DNA of 44,519 bases from NCBI GenBank assembly GCA_028818565.1, contig JAPPNV010000022.1:1-44519 (forward strand). Reading direction: 5' to 3'. Of this stretch, positions 15,872-25,778 are shown one piece after another (position 1 is the first letter of the stretch; each line of letters opens with the position of its first letter). Both the position numbers and the translations under genes were made by a program. This stretch comes from Rhodospirillales bacterium. Its GTDB lineage: Bacteria; Pseudomonadota; Alphaproteobacteria; UBA828. Below the pieces are notes generated by a model. The model ran no database searches, was not told where the DNA came from, and saw only the letters and a list, made by a program, of their open reading frames with translations.

Positions 15872-16896
15872 TCCGGGGCCGCCTTGCCTCTTGCCAGCCG
15901 CGCCAGATGCGCGCTTTGACGGTGCCATTGGCGGATCGGCACGGCGGGCGTGCCGCCGTAGGTCCCGCCCGGCTCGATGTCGCGGGTGACGCCGGCCTGG
16001 CCGGCGAGCCGGACGCCGTCGCCGACTGTACGGTGATCCGCAACGCCCACCTGGCCCGCGATCTGAACGAAGTCGCCCACCCTCGCGCTGCCGGCGACCG
16101 CGCTTTGGGCCGCGATCACGCTGCCCCGCCCGATGCGGACGTTGTGGGCGATCTGCACCAGATTGTCGATGCGGCATCCTTGGGCGATCACGGTGTCGGG
16201 GCCGGATCCGCGGTCGATGGTCGTGTTGGCACCGATCTCCACGTCGTCCTCGATCAGGACACGGCCAAGCTGCGGAATCTTCACATGGCCGCCCCGATCG
16301 ATCGCGAAGCCGAAGCCCTCCTGGCCGATCCGCACGCCAGGGAAGATCACCACCCGCGCGCCGACCAGGCAATGGCTGAGCGAGGCGCAGGCCCCGATCC
16401 TTGTATCGTCGCCAATTTCGACGGCAGTTCCGATGACGACGTTGGTTCCGATGAGGCAGCGGGCGCCGATGACGGCTCCGGCGCCGATGACGGCGCCGGC
16501 CTCGACCCGGCATCCGGTGCCGAGAACCGCCGCGGGATCGATCACCGCCGCAGAATGCACCCCCGGCTCAAGCGGCGGAACCGGATGAAACAGCTGGGCG
16601 GCCAGCGCGAAGGACTTGTAGGGGTTGTCGCTGGTCAGAACCGCCACGTCCGCGGGCGCGCGGTCCGCCAGGGAAGCCGGCGCGATGCAGGCGCCGGCAC
16701 GGCAGGCGGCGAATGCTTCGACATACTTGAGATTGGCGAGAAAGCTCAGGTGCTCGGCCGTGGCCTGATTGATTGGGGCCACGTCGGACAGCCGTTTTGC
16801 CGGGTCAGCGCCCGCCGCGAGTTCTGCCCCCGCGGCCTCGGCGATTTCAGCCAACGTGAACGGCCCCGCCACGGCGTAAAAGCGCGGATCGGGCAT
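15868..16896 (-). CDS. lpxD: UDP-3-O-(3-hydroxyacyl)glucosamine N-acyltransferase
   Basis: LpxD adds the second 3-hydroxyacyl chain to the glucosamine nitrogen in lipid A synthesis. The 342-residue protein has the N-terminal uridine-binding domain (about 1-105, with [12 protein letters not shown]) and a long hexapeptide-repeat beta-helix (about 110-320). His251 in [13 protein letters not shown] is the expected catalytic base, and the [14 protein letters not shown] loop is typical. The ATG shares its first base-pair region with the ompH stop (TGATG overlap), and the stop overlaps the fabZ ATG. Confidence 0.97.
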   Translation of the reverse strand: MPDPRFYAVAGPFTLAEIAEAAGAELAAGADPAKRLSDVAPINQATAEHLSFLANLKYVEAFAACRAGACIAPASLADRAPADVAVLTSDNPYKSFALAAQLFHPVPPLEPGVHSAAVIDPAAVLGTGCRVEAGAVIGAGAVIGARCLIGTNVVIGTAVEIGDDTRIGACASLSHCLVGARVVIFPGVRIGQEGFGFAIDRGGHVKIPQLGRVLIEDDVEIGANTTIDRGSGPDTVIAQGCRIDNLVQIAHNVRIGRGSVIAAQSAVAGSARVGDFVQIAGQVGVADHRTVGDGVRLAGQAGVTRDIEPGGTYGGTPAVPIRQWHRQSAHLARLARGKAAPE

Positions 16897-17456
16897 CAGT
16901 TCTCGTCGAACGTCAGCACGATCTCGGGATACGCCTCGTTCAACCGTTCGATCACCATGTCGGTCAGATTGAACTCGGCGGCGGCGAATATCGTCTCGTG
17001 AACCGGCAGCACGAGATCAATTCCCTGCTCGGTCGCGACCTCTCCGACGACGATGCCGAGGACTTCGCGAAAGCGAATCTCGCCTTCAGTCACGGCGCGC
17101 TGCAGGATTTCGCCGCGCGCTTTCGCTCTCTGGTCCGCTGTCGAGACTTCGGCGTTGAAGGCGCGCTGGCGCTCCTCCAGTACCGCGGGCGTGAGCAGCG
17201 TCGCCTGCTGTTGGAGCTCGTCGCGCACGCCGCGCAGCCGCTCCGACTCTCGCTGCGTATCTTCGGCGTAAGACTTGCGCTGCGCTTCGCCCTGGGTCCG
17301 GATCGAGTGAATCGCCGTCGCTTCGCTGAGAACCCGCACCATCTCGATGACGGCGACACGCGTCCCGTGTTCATCGGCCCAAACACTTGTGTTGCTGCCG
17401 ACCGCGCAGGCGACGGTCAGCGCGAAGAGGAGCCAGAGCCGCCTCCATCCCTGCAT
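16896..17456 (-). CDS. OmpH/Skp family periplasmic chaperone
   Basis: A 186-residue secreted protein with a signal peptide (hydrophobic core about 6-20, cleavage near VWA-D at 25-28). The mature part starts with [11 protein letters not shown], the conserved Skp/OmpH strand, followed by a long Gln/Glu/Arg-rich helical stretch (about 50-120) that would form the tentacle coiled coil, then a closing segment [12 protein letters not shown]. Skp trimers hold unfolded outer-membrane proteins for delivery to BamA, whose gene ends two bases upstream. The protein is slightly longer and more divergent than E. coli Skp, as usual in alphaproteobacteria. Confidence 0.88.
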   Translation of the reverse strand: MQGWRRLWLLFALTVACAVGSNTSVWADEHGTRVAVIEMVRVLSEATAIHSIRTQGEAQRKSYAEDTQRESERLRGVRDELQQQATLLTPAVLEERQRAFNAEVSTADQRAKARGEILQRAVTEGEIRFREVLGIVVGEVATEQGIDLVLPVHETIFAAAEFNLTDMVIERLNEAYPEIVLTFDEN

Positions 17457-17458
17457 CT

Positions 17459-19774
17459 CTAAAACCTCGTTCCGAAGCTGAATCGGAAGTTCTCGGTCAC
17501 ATCGAAGTCTTCCTTGATCAGCGCTCGCGAGAAGTCCAGCCGGATCGGACCGATCGGCGAACGGAATCTGAGCCCGACGCCAACCGAGAGCCGCGGCGAG
17601 GCCTCGTCCAGGAGCTCCGTCCCCGAAGCGTCGATCTCGGTGAGGCTGCCGATATCGGTGAAGATTGCGCCCCGCAGGTCGAGCTCTTCAGCCAGCCCCA
17701 GCGGAAAGGTCAACTCGCCCGTGATCGAATAGAATAGATTGCCGCCGAGCGCATCGCCGGTCTCCGCATCGCGCGGGCCCACGCCGCTCGGCTCGAAGCC
17801 CCGGAGACTGGTGCCGCCGAGGAAGAACCGGTCGACGATTCCCACGTCGTCGTCAAGGCCGACGACGTAGCCACTACGAAGCAACCCGCTCAGAATCCAT
17901 CCATCGGCTAGCGAGAAGTAGTGGCCGTAGCGAAGGGTGTGCTTGATGTACCGGTTGTCGCCGCCGAGTCCGGCGAGCCCCTGTCCGAAGCGGACGACAT
18001 ATCCTTCGGTCGGGTCAATGATGCTGTCGCGCAGATCGTAAGTCAGCCTGTGCGAGACGGCCGAGGTGGTCGTTTCGCCTTCCTGCTCGCGGATGAATCG
18101 CGACGAGGTCTCGGAGACGTCGCTGACTTCGTCGCTCTTTAGCGTGTAGGAGACTGAATGCCGCAACCGCTCTGACAGTGGATAGCCTACCCGCAACGAA
18201 AAGCCGATGGTGTCGCGATCGAAAGAACTCTCGTCCTGCAGGTCGATTGTCCTGTTGAATACGTCGAATCCCGCCGCGACGTCGCGTTCCATGAAGTAGG
18301 GCTCGGTGAAGCTCAGGTCGATCTCCTGCCGGCGGGACGAGGCCGTGAGGCCGAGCTTGAGATCCTGCCCCTGGCCGAGAAGATTGCGCTCGCGGATGGC
18401 AATGTCGCCGAGCACACCTTCCGTCGATGAGACACCGGCGCCGAAGCTGAGCTCGCCCGTGGGGACCTCGCTGACCTCCACCGTGAGGATCGAGCGATCC
18501 GGCGCCGATCCCTCGCCGGTGCTGATGTCGACCCTGTCGAAGTAGCCGAGGTTCATGATGCGCTGTCGCGAGCGGCGAATCAGGGCCGAGCTGAAGGCGT
18601 CCCCCTCCACCAGCCGGAACTCGCGGCGGATCACCTCGTCGAGGGTGCGGACATTGCCCACGATGTCGATGCGTTCGATATAGACCCGCGGGCCCTCGTC
18701 GATCTCGAACGTGAGGTCGACGGTCCTCGCCTCGCGGTCTCGCTCGACGCGGGGCTGGACGTCGACGAACGCGTAACCGCGGCTGCCGACGACTTCCGTG
18801 AGCGTGACCAGCGTATCCTCGACTTGCTCCGCGTCGTACCATTCGCCCGCCTCGATCTCGACGACGGGGCGCAGCTCGTCCGGTTCCAGATCCCGTAGCT
18901 GGCTTTCGATATCGATGGCGGCTACCCGATAACGCTCCCCCTCCTCCAGCGAGAAGGTGACGATGAAATCGCTGCGGTCGGGCGTCAGCTCGGCGACTGC
19001 CGAGACGACACGAAAGTCGACGTAGCCGTTGGCGAGGTAGAACCGGCGGAGCAATTCGCGGTCGAAGGTCAGCCGGTCGGGATCGTATGTGTCGGCGGTG
19101 GTGGCGAAGCGATACCACGCGCTTTCCCGGGTCTGGATGACGTCCCTGAGAGCGCTGTCGCTGAAGTGGGCGTTGCCGACGAAGTTGATCCGCCGGATGC
19201 CCGTAACCGGCCCCTCGTTCACCTCGAAGACGAGATCGACCCGGTTTTGCGGAAGCTGGATGACCTTGGGCTCGATGGTGGCGGCGAAGCGGCCGCTGCG
19301 CCGGTAGATGTCAGTCAACCGCTGCAGGTCCGACTGCACCCGCGGCCGGGTGTAGACCACACGCGGTTGAAGCTGAATTTCCGCCTCCAGATCGTCGTCC
19401 TGGATCGCGTCGTTACCTTCGAAGAGCACGCGATTGATGATCGGGTTCTCGACCACACGAACGATCAGGGCATTTCCCTCGCGCCTGATGGCCACATCGG
19501 CGAACAGGCCGCTCTCGAACAGACTCTTCAGAGACTCGTTGACCGCGTCGGCATCGAACGCATCGCCGGGGCCCAGCGCCATGTAGGACCGCACGGTGTC
19601 CGCTTCGATGCGCTCGTTGCCCTCGACGAGCACGGACTCGAGCGTCTGCGCCTGCGCCGCAGCGGCACCCATCCACATGCCGAGGATCACCGCCGCCAGC
19701 CAGACGACGTGCCGCATCCGGCGCCTTGCACCTGCCGCTTTCGCTCCGCGCATCTGCCTTTCTCGCTGGGTCAT
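17459..19774 (-). CDS. bamA: Outer membrane protein assembly factor BamA
   Basis: BamA is the barrel-inserting core of the BAM complex. The 771-residue protein has a signal peptide (hydrophobic core about 23-40, cleavage near AQA-Q), five POTRA repeats (about 44-440) seen in the recurring xxVxGNxR/E openings, and an Omp85 barrel to the end. GGTSLRGFEP carries the LRGF version of the conserved VRGF loop-6 motif, and the last residue is Phe after SFGTR. ATG 19774 overlaps the rseP stop (ATGA); Met8 and Met20 are possible alternatives because the Arg-rich first 20 residues precede the signal core. A longer frame through rseP is spurious. It would also insert the autotransporter encoded at the left end. 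Confidence 0.96.
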   Translation of the reverse strand: MTQRERQMRGAKAAGARRRMRHVVWLAAVILGMWMGAAAAQAQTLESVLVEGNERIEADTVRSYMALGPGDAFDADAVNESLKSLFESGLFADVAIRREGNALIVRVVENPIINRVLFEGNDAIQDDDLEAEIQLQPRVVYTRPRVQSDLQRLTDIYRRSGRFAATIEPKVIQLPQNRVDLVFEVNEGPVTGIRRINFVGNAHFSDSALRDVIQTRESAWYRFATTADTYDPDRLTFDRELLRRFYLANGYVDFRVVSAVAELTPDRSDFIVTFSLEEGERYRVAAIDIESQLRDLEPDELRPVVEIEAGEWYDAEQVEDTLVTLTEVVGSRGYAFVDVQPRVERDREARTVDLTFEIDEGPRVYIERIDIVGNVRTLDEVIRREFRLVEGDAFSSALIRRSRQRIMNLGYFDRVDISTGEGSAPDRSILTVEVSEVPTGELSFGAGVSSTEGVLGDIAIRERNLLGQGQDLKLGLTASSRRQEIDLSFTEPYFMERDVAAGFDVFNRTIDLQDESSFDRDTIGFSLRVGYPLSERLRHSVSYTLKSDEVSDVSETSSRFIREQEGETTTSAVSHRLTYDLRDSIIDPTEGYVVRFGQGLAGLGGDNRYIKHTLRYGHYFSLADGWILSGLLRSGYVVGLDDDVGIVDRFFLGGTSLRGFEPSGVGPRDAETGDALGGNLFYSITGELTFPLGLAEELDLRGAIFTDIGSLTEIDASGTELLDEASPRLSVGVGLRFRSPIGPIRLDFSRALIKEDFDVTENFRFSFGTRF

Positions 19775-21117
19775 GAGGTCAGGCCAATGATGTCCTTCGT
19801 CGTCACCCATACCATCAATGCGATAACGAGCGTTAGCCCGACCGTCGTGCCGATCTGCTGAATTCGGGCGTTCAACGGGCGCCGGAACAGGGCTTCCAGG
19901 CCGTTGTATAGCAGGTGTCCGCCGTCGAGCGGCGGGATCGGAAACAGATTGATCAGGCCGAGGGCGATGGAGATCAGTGCCGCGAACTCGACGAAGCCGG
20001 CGACGCCGCGCTCGAGCACGCTTCGCGACATCACGGCGATGCCGACGGGGCCGCTCAGTTGCTCGGTGGAGCGGGTGCCGGCGATCATCTGCCCGATCGC
20101 ACGCAGGTTGGCGGCGGCGAGCGCGTACGTGTGTTCGACGCCGGCCCAGACCGATTCCCCGATCCCAAGATCGCGGAACGCCGTCTGTTGTTCCGGGTAG
20201 ACGCCGATCCGCCCCGTCCCGCTCGCGTCGTCCGGGGTGACGGTCAGCATCTCCTCCCGCCCGCTCCGTTCGACGACGAAGGTGAGCGGCACGCCTGCGT
20301 TCCGTTCCACGATGGTGCGAAGGTGGTCGAAGCTCTCGATCGCCGCATCGCCGATGCGGACGATGTTGTCGCCGGCCAGGAGGCCGCCCCGTTCTGCCGG
20401 GCTGCCTGCGACCACCTGCGAGACGGAGGCAGGCGTGAACGGCCGCACCCCGATATCGCCCAGCTGCTGCGGCCGATCGAAGGCATCCAGCACCTCGATG
20501 ATCTCCGGCTTCACCGTGAATTCGAGCAGCTCTCCGCCTCGTTCGACCGCGAGCGTGAGCGGCTCGCCCAGGCTCTGGAGGAGGGTGAAGTTCAGCTCTT
20601 CGAATCGCTCGACGCTGCTGCCGTTGAGCTCGACCAGCCTGTCGCCCGGCTGGAGCCCGGCGACGGCGGCGGGGCTGCCCGCCCGCACGGTGCCAATCTC
20701 CACCGGCGTGTAGCGCTGGCCGACGACGATGAAGAAGACGGCGAAGATCGCTGCTGCGAGCAGGAGGTTCGCGAACGGACCCGCGAACGCAATGGCCGAG
20801 CGCTTCCCCACCGATTTGGCGAAGAATGAATCGGACGGGGGCGGCCCGTCGTCCTCCTTGGCGGACGTGCTGGTGGCGTCGGCGTCGCCATGGAACTTCA
20901 CATAGCCGCCGAGCGGCAGCGCACAGAGCTTCCAGCGCGTCCCGTGGCGGTCGTCGATGCCCAGCAGCTCCGGCCCGAAGCCGACCGCGAACACCTCCAC
21001 GCGCACGCCGTTTATCCTGGCCACGAGGTAGTGGCCGAGCTCGTGGAAAAACACCACGGGCGTGATGACCGCGAGAAACGGCCAAATATAGTTTAGTTTG
21101 TCGACGAGCAGGTCCAT
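19771..21117 (-). CDS. rseP: Site-2 protease RseP family zinc metallopeptidase
   Basis: RseP cuts membrane-embedded substrates such as anti-sigma factors and leftover signal peptides in the inner membrane. The 448-residue protein begins with a membrane segment bearing HELGHYLVAR (His25, Glu26, His29), then ALPLGGYVKF. Two PDZ domains follow (about 130-210 and 215-290) in the periplasm. Near the C-terminus GLINLFPIPPLDGGHLL supplies the third zinc ligand Asp, followed by a last membrane helix. ATG 21117 is chosen over an in-frame TTG four codons upstream. It is the first gene of the envelope operon here. uppS, cdsA and dxr, usually upstream in proteobacteria, are absent. Confidence 0.95.
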   Translation of the reverse strand: MDLLVDKLNYIWPFLAVITPVVFFHELGHYLVARINGVRVEVFAVGFGPELLGIDDRHGTRWKLCALPLGGYVKFHGDADATSTSAKEDDGPPPSDSFFAKSVGKRSAIAFAGPFANLLLAAAIFAVFFIVVGQRYTPVEIGTVRAGSPAAVAGLQPGDRLVELNGSSVERFEELNFTLLQSLGEPLTLAVERGGELLEFTVKPEIIEVLDAFDRPQQLGDIGVRPFTPASVSQVVAGSPAERGGLLAGDNIVRIGDAAIESFDHLRTIVERNAGVPLTFVVERSGREEMLTVTPDDASGTGRIGVYPEQQTAFRDLGIGESVWAGVEHTYALAAANLRAIGQMIAGTRSTEQLSGPVGIAVMSRSVLERGVAGFVEFAALISIALGLINLFPIPPLDGGHLLYNGLEALFRRPLNARIQQIGTTVGLTLVIALMVWVTTKDIIGLTS

Positions 21118-21209
21118 GGTGACAGACAAGTGGCTATGATCGACCGACGGCGCAACACTAAGCTACGCCGGGCGATCGGATTGGAGGGGCGATCGCGGCA
21201 CCGCGCAGG

Positions 21210-21215
21210 ATTATA
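21210..21215 (-). promoter_or_regulatory. Candidate -10 box of the rseP-bamA-lpx operon
   Basis: The minus strand reads TATAAT exactly here, preceded by TG, in a region that is otherwise very GC-rich. It would start transcription about 85 bases upstream of the rseP ATG. No good -35 hexamer is seen at 16-18 bases, so the call rests on the -10 alone. Confidence 0.4.
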
Positions 21216-21357
21216 CATGACCGCGCCGCCCGCGCCGCGCAATTCCCTGTGAGCTTGCGGACGTTCGTCTAATGGGGGCAAGTTGCAAAGCTATGGGACC
21301 CGGCTCGGCGAACGGTTTGCGTAGCGTCGAGGGACGGCCCGGGACGGCCTGCGGCCC

Positions 21358-24114
21358 GTGCCAGCGCCGATGAACGCGCCTGACGTGCCACCGGACCTCT
21401 TTGACCGACGGGCGCTCTCTGACGCGATCGCCCGGCTCGGACGAGACGACCGAAAGGGCGTCCTCGAGCTGATGCGGCGTGCCCGGGACGATGGCCGTGA
21501 GGCGCTTCAACAGCGCCTCGAAGCCGGGGCGTCGGGTACCGAAATCGTCGCAGCGCAGACCACGCTGATCGATCAGCTCTTGGGCGTGCTGCTGGATCGG
21601 GCGGCGCGCGCCCTCTACCCCGAGCCCAACCCGACCACGGCCAACCGTCTTTCGCTGGTGGCGGTCGGCGGCTACGGCCGGGGCGATCTGGCGCCTCATT
21701 CCGATATCGATATCCTCTTCCTGCATCCCTACAAGCTCACGGGCCGCAGCGAGCAGATCATCGAGCATCTGCTCTACATGTTGTGGGATCTCGGCTTCGC
21801 CGTAGGCCACGCGGTTCGCTCGGTCTCCGATTGCCTCGGGCGAGCGCGGAAAGACATGACGATCCGCACCTCGGTGCTCGAGTCGCGCCACGTGTGGGGC
21901 GATCAGGCGCTCTACGATGGATTTCGCCAGCGCTTTCTCACGGAGCTGGTGCCGGGCACCGAGGCCGAGTTCGTCGCCGCCAAGCTGCGCGAGCGCGACG
22001 AGCGCCACGTACGCCAGGGCGGTTCCCGTTACCTCCTGGAGCCAAACGTGAAGGACGGCAAGGGCGGCTTGCGTGACCTCCACGTGCTGTTCTGGATCGC
22101 CAAGTATCTTTTCCGCATTGAGCGCTTCGGTGAGCTGGTGGAGCGCGACGTGCTCAATCAGCACGAATACGATCGATTCGCGCGGGCGGAAGACTTCCTG
22201 TGGCGGGTTCGGGCGCACCTCCACATCGTCTGCAACCGCGCGGAGGACCGACTTACCTTCGACCGGCAGCCGGAAATCGCGTCGCGCATGGGCTATGGCC
22301 CGCGCCGCGGCAATCTGGCCGTCGAGCGCTTCATGAAGCACTATTTTCTGGCCGCGAAGGAGGTGGGGGAGCTCACGCGAGTCTTCTGCGCAGTGCTGGA
22401 GGCAGAGCGGCTCCACAGCGCTCCGGTCCACCGTTCAGGGACGGTGAGCGGGCCAGCCCGCGACGGATTATACGTCTCAGGCGGGCGTATCGCCGCGGTC
22501 AGCGAGGACACCTTCATCGAGCGCCCGGTGCGCCTCGTGACGATCTTTCGTCGTGCCCAGATCGAAGGACGCGACATCCATCCCGCCACTGCACGCTTGA
22601 TCCACCAGGGCCACGGTCTGATCACCGCGGAGGTGTGCGACGATCCGGAGGCCAACCGCGCCTTCCGCGCGATCCTCACCGACAGACGCAACCCCGAGAA
22701 GATTCTTCGGATGATGAACGAGGCCGGCGTGATGGGGCAGTTCCTGCCGGACTTCGGCCGCGTCGTCGCGCAGACCCAGCTCGATCTCTATCACGTCTAC
22801 ACGGTCGACGAGCACAGCATCCACGCCATCGGCGTGCTCGCCGCGATCGAAAGAGGCGACTTTGCCGACGAGCTGCCGCTCGCCAGCACTCTTGTCCACC
22901 AGTTGCGCATGCGCGATGTGCTCTATCTCGCGCTGCTCCTGCACGATGTGGCAAAGGGGCGGGGCGGCGACCATTCGGAAATCGGCGCCGGGATCGCGCG
23001 CGATGTCGCCACCCGGTTGGAGTTCACGCCGGACGAGGCGGAGACCGCCGCCTGGCTGGTCCGCTGGCACCTCCTGTTCAGCATGACCGCCTTCAAGCGC
23101 GACCCCAACGATCCCGGCACCATCGACGACTTCGTCGGCCGGGTGCGCTCGCTGGAGCGCCTGCGGCTCCTGCTGGTGCTGACCGCCGCCGACATCACTG
23201 CGGTGGGGCCAGGGCGCATGACCGCATGGAAGGCATCGCTGCTGCGCATGCTCTACCACCGGGCCGAGGCGGTTCTGGCCGGCGGCCGCGAGGCCGAGGA
23301 CCGGGAAGCGCGCGTGGCGAAGGCCCGGCAGGCCCTGCGAGCCCGCCTCTCGGACTGGACCGAGACCGACATCGCGCAATTCGAGGCCAGGCTTCCCGAT
23401 ACATATTGGCTGTCCACGGACGGCGGGATGCAGGAACGGCACGCCCGCCTCGTGCAAGGTGGGGGCAGGGGGCCCCTGGTCGAGACCCGCATCGACCGGG
23501 CCAGGGAAGCGACCGAGATGACCCTCTACACGCCCGATTACATCGGCCTGTTCGCAGCCATCGCCGGCGCAATGGCGAATTCGGGCACGAACATCGTCGA
23601 CGCGCGTGTCTTCACCACCAGAGACGGCATGGCCATCGATACGATCTGGATTCAGGCCGCAGGCGGCGGCGCGATCCGCGACCAAGATCGCCTGGAGCGG
23701 CTCGAGCAGAGCGTGGTGCGCGCGCTCTCCGGCGATGACGCGGGCAACCGAGGCGCGGATCAGGCGGTCTCCGTGCCTGCGCCGCCGCCGGGGCGTTCCG
23801 CTCCCATCGCCCTCGAGCCCCACGTCCTCGTCGATAACGGCGCGAGCCGCGGCTTCACCGTGATCGAGGTGAGCGCGCGCGACCGCCCGGGACTGCTCTA
23901 CGACATCACGCGCACGCTCAGCGCCTGCGGTGTCTCGATCGGCTCGGCGCACATCTCGACGGTGGGCTCCCGCGCCGTCGACGTCTTCTACGTGAGGGAC
24001 CGCTTCGGCCTGAAGCTCTCCCGCGAGGCACAGATCGCGCAGGTGCAGGGCCGCTTGACCGAGATGCTCGAACGCGACTCGGATGACTCGCCGCTCCGCC
24101 GTGCCGCCGGCTGA
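21358..24114 (+). CDS. glnD: Bifunctional uridylyltransferase/uridylyl-removing enzyme GlnD
   Basis: GlnD senses glutamine and adds or removes UMP on PII proteins, setting nitrogen control. The 918-residue protein has the nucleotidyltransferase domain with VGGYGRGDLAPHSDIDIL (GGYGRG at 104-109; Asp116 and Asp118 as metal ligands), the GlnD linker domain with EPNVKDGKGGLRDLH, an HD domain with LLLHDVAKGRGGDHS, and two C-terminal ACT domains (YTPDYIGLFAAIAGAM and ARDRPGLLYDITRTL) that bind glutamine. GTG 21358 gives the longest product; ATG 21370 four codons later is equally possible, neither with a strong ribosome site. It is divergent from rseP and followed 34 bases later by murJ, a conserved alphaproteobacterial order. 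Confidence 0.96.
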   Translation: MPAPMNAPDVPPDLFDRRALSDAIARLGRDDRKGVLELMRRARDDGREALQQRLEAGASGTEIVAAQTTLIDQLLGVLLDRAARALYPEPNPTTANRLSLVAVGGYGRGDLAPHSDIDILFLHPYKLTGRSEQIIEHLLYMLWDLGFAVGHAVRSVSDCLGRARKDMTIRTSVLESRHVWGDQALYDGFRQRFLTELVPGTEAEFVAAKLRERDERHVRQGGSRYLLEPNVKDGKGGLRDLHVLFWIAKYLFRIERFGELVERDVLNQHEYDRFARAEDFLWRVRAHLHIVCNRAEDRLTFDRQPEIASRMGYGPRRGNLAVERFMKHYFLAAKEVGELTRVFCAVLEAERLHSAPVHRSGTVSGPARDGLYVSGGRIAAVSEDTFIERPVRLVTIFRRAQIEGRDIHPATARLIHQGHGLITAEVCDDPEANRAFRAILTDRRNPEKILRMMNEAGVMGQFLPDFGRVVAQTQLDLYHVYTVDEHSIHAIGVLAAIERGDFADELPLASTLVHQLRMRDVLYLALLLHDVAKGRGGDHSEIGAGIARDVATRLEFTPDEAETAAWLVRWHLLFSMTAFKRDPNDPGTIDDFVGRVRSLERLRLLLVLTAADITAVGPGRMTAWKASLLRMLYHRAEAVLAGGREAEDREARVAKARQALRARLSDWTETDIAQFEARLPDTYWLSTDGGMQERHARLVQGGGRGPLVETRIDRAREATEMTLYTPDYIGLFAAIAGAMANSGTNIVDARVFTTRDGMAIDTIWIQAAGGGAIRDQDRLERLEQSVVRALSGDDAGNRGADQAVSVPAPPPGRSAPIALEPHVLVDNGASRGFTVIEVSARDRPGLLYDITRTLSACGVSIGSAHISTVGSRAVDVFYVRDRFGLKLSREAQIAQVQGRLTEMLERDSDDSPLRRAAG

Positions 24115-24148
24115 GCTGCCGGCCCTCCACCGGCCGCCCGTGTAACCG

Positions 24149-25726
24149 ATGGCACTCGCCCGCTGGGCTGCGACGGTCGGCGGCTACACCATGGGCTCGC
24201 GGGTCCTCGGCTTCCTGCGCGACATCCTGATCGCTTCCGTGCTAGGCGCGGGCCCGGTCGCCGACGCATTCTTCGTTGCCTTCAAGCTGCCCAACTTCCT
24301 GCGGCGGCTGTTCGCCGAAGGCGCATTCAACGCGGCCTTCGTGCCGCTCTTCGCGGGCACGCTGGAGCGCGACGGGCGCGAGGCGGCCAAGTCGTTCGCC
24401 GAAGACGTGCTGACCGTCCTGCTGTGGACGCTGCTGGTGCTCGTCATCGCAGCCCAGATCGTGATGCCGTGGCTCATGCATGTGCTGGCGCCGGGCTTCG
24501 CCGACGAGCCCGGCAAGCTCGAGCTGACCGTGCAGCTCACGCGCCTCACGTTCCCCTACATCCTCCTCATTTCGCTCGTCTCGCTGCTCGGCGGGGTGCT
24601 GAACTCGCTCTATCGCTTCGCTGCGGTCGCAGCGACGCCGATCCTGCTCAATCTCTGCCTGATCGGAGCCTTGCTCGGGCTCGCGCGCTGGACCGAGACG
24701 CCGGGGCATGCGCTTGCGGTGGGCGTCACGGTCGGCGGCATCGTGCAGTTCGTCTGGCTGGTGGTCGCCGCCAAGCACGCGGGGATGTCGCTCCGCCTGC
24801 GCCGGCCCCGGCTCACACCGGGAGTCAAGCGCCTGCTGATTCTGGCCGCGCCTGCGGCGCTCGGCGCCGGCGTCGCCCAGATCAATCTGGTCGTCGACAT
24901 CATCATCGCCTCGCTGCTGCCCACCGGCTCGGTCTCTTTCCTCTATTACGCCGACCGTGTGAATCAGCTTCCCCTTGGCGTCGTCGGAGTGGCGGTGGGG
25001 ACCGCGCTGCTGCCGCTGCTCAGCCGCCAGCTGCGGGCGGGCGAAGCCGACGAGGCGTCGAACAGCCTGAACCGGGCGATCGAGATGGCGCTGCTGCTGG
25101 CGGTGCCGGCGGCGGTCGCGCTCATCGTGATCGCAAGCCCCGTGATCGCGGTCCTGTTCGAGCGCGGCGCCTTCGGCGTGGCGGAAAGCGACGCCACGGC
25201 CGGCGCACTCGTTGCCTACGCTGCGGGGCTGCCCGCGTTCATTCTGATCAAGGTGTTGGCGCCCGGCTATTTCGCCCGTCAGGACACCAGGACGCCGGTG
25301 CGCATCGCGATCCTCTGCCTCGTGGTGAATGTCGTGCTGAACCTCGCCCTCATGGGCCCGCTCGCCCATGTCGGGATCGCGCTGGCGACTACCCTCGCCG
25401 GCTGGCTCAACGTCGGCCTTCTGGCAGCAGGCCTCGCACGGCGCGGCTTCCTCAAGCCGGACCGGCGGCTGAGGCGCCGATTGCCCCGCATGATCGCGGC
25501 GTCCGCCGGCATGGCGGTCGTGCTCTGGGCGCTTGCGCTCGCTCTGGAGATGGCGCTGGAGACGGCGGGCCTCCGCATCGCGGCGCTCGCCGCTCTCGTC
25601 GCCGCCGGGCTCGTCGTCTACGGCTCTCTCGCCGTCGTCTCGGGCGTCGTTTCGGTGGGCGAAATGCGCGCGCTGCTGGCCCGGCGGCGAGGGCAAGACC
25701 AGGACCAAGACCAAGGCCGAGGTTGA
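24149..25726 (+). CDS. murJ: Lipid II flippase MurJ
   Basis: MurJ flips the peptidoglycan precursor lipid II across the inner membrane. The 525-residue protein has about 14 hydrophobic helices and family signatures: [20 protein letters not shown] near the N-terminus, [22 protein letters not shown], and [24 protein letters not shown] in the middle. The basic C-terminal tail ([12 protein letters not shown]) is cytosolic and low complexity. It lies 34 bases after glnD and 52 bases before trpS. Confidence 0.95.
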   Translation: MALARWAATVGGYTMGSRVLGFLRDILIASVLGAGPVADAFFVAFKLPNFLRRLFAEGAFNAAFVPLFAGTLERDGREAAKSFAEDVLTVLLWTLLVLVIAAQIVMPWLMHVLAPGFADEPGKLELTVQLTRLTFPYILLISLVSLLGGVLNSLYRFAAVAATPILLNLCLIGALLGLARWTETPGHALAVGVTVGGIVQFVWLVVAAKHAGMSLRLRRPRLTPGVKRLLILAAPAALGAGVAQINLVVDIIIASLLPTGSVSFLYYADRVNQLPLGVVGVAVGTALLPLLSRQLRAGEADEASNSLNRAIEMALLLAVPAAVALIVIASPVIAVLFERGAFGVAESDATAGALVAYAAGLPAFILIKVLAPGYFARQDTRTPVRIAILCLVVNVVLNLALMGPLAHVGIALATTLAGWLNVGLLAAGLARRGFLKPDRRLRRRLPRMIAASAGMAVVLWALALALEMALETAGLRIAALAALVAAGLVVYGSLAVVSGVVSVGEMRALLARRRGQDQDQDQGRG

Positions 25727-25778
25727 CGGCGCCGCGCGAGAGCGCGATAAGGCGCGCCCCCGGTGGAGCGTTCCTGAC

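Noticed and set aside
15401-16513. A long frame extending fabZ upstream by over 200 residues
   Set aside because: The extension lies inside lpxD in another register and is Arg/Gly-rich; fabZ homology starts at 15871.
17459-21085. A single 1208-codon open frame that looks like a giant fusion ending in BamA
   Set aside because: Its N-terminal 437 codons are the rseP region in another register, Arg-rich and without any family features. The real bamA starts at 19774.
22477-23952. A 491-codon minus-strand open frame opposite glnD
   Set aside because: Antisense shadow of glnD; no start context or recognisable domain.
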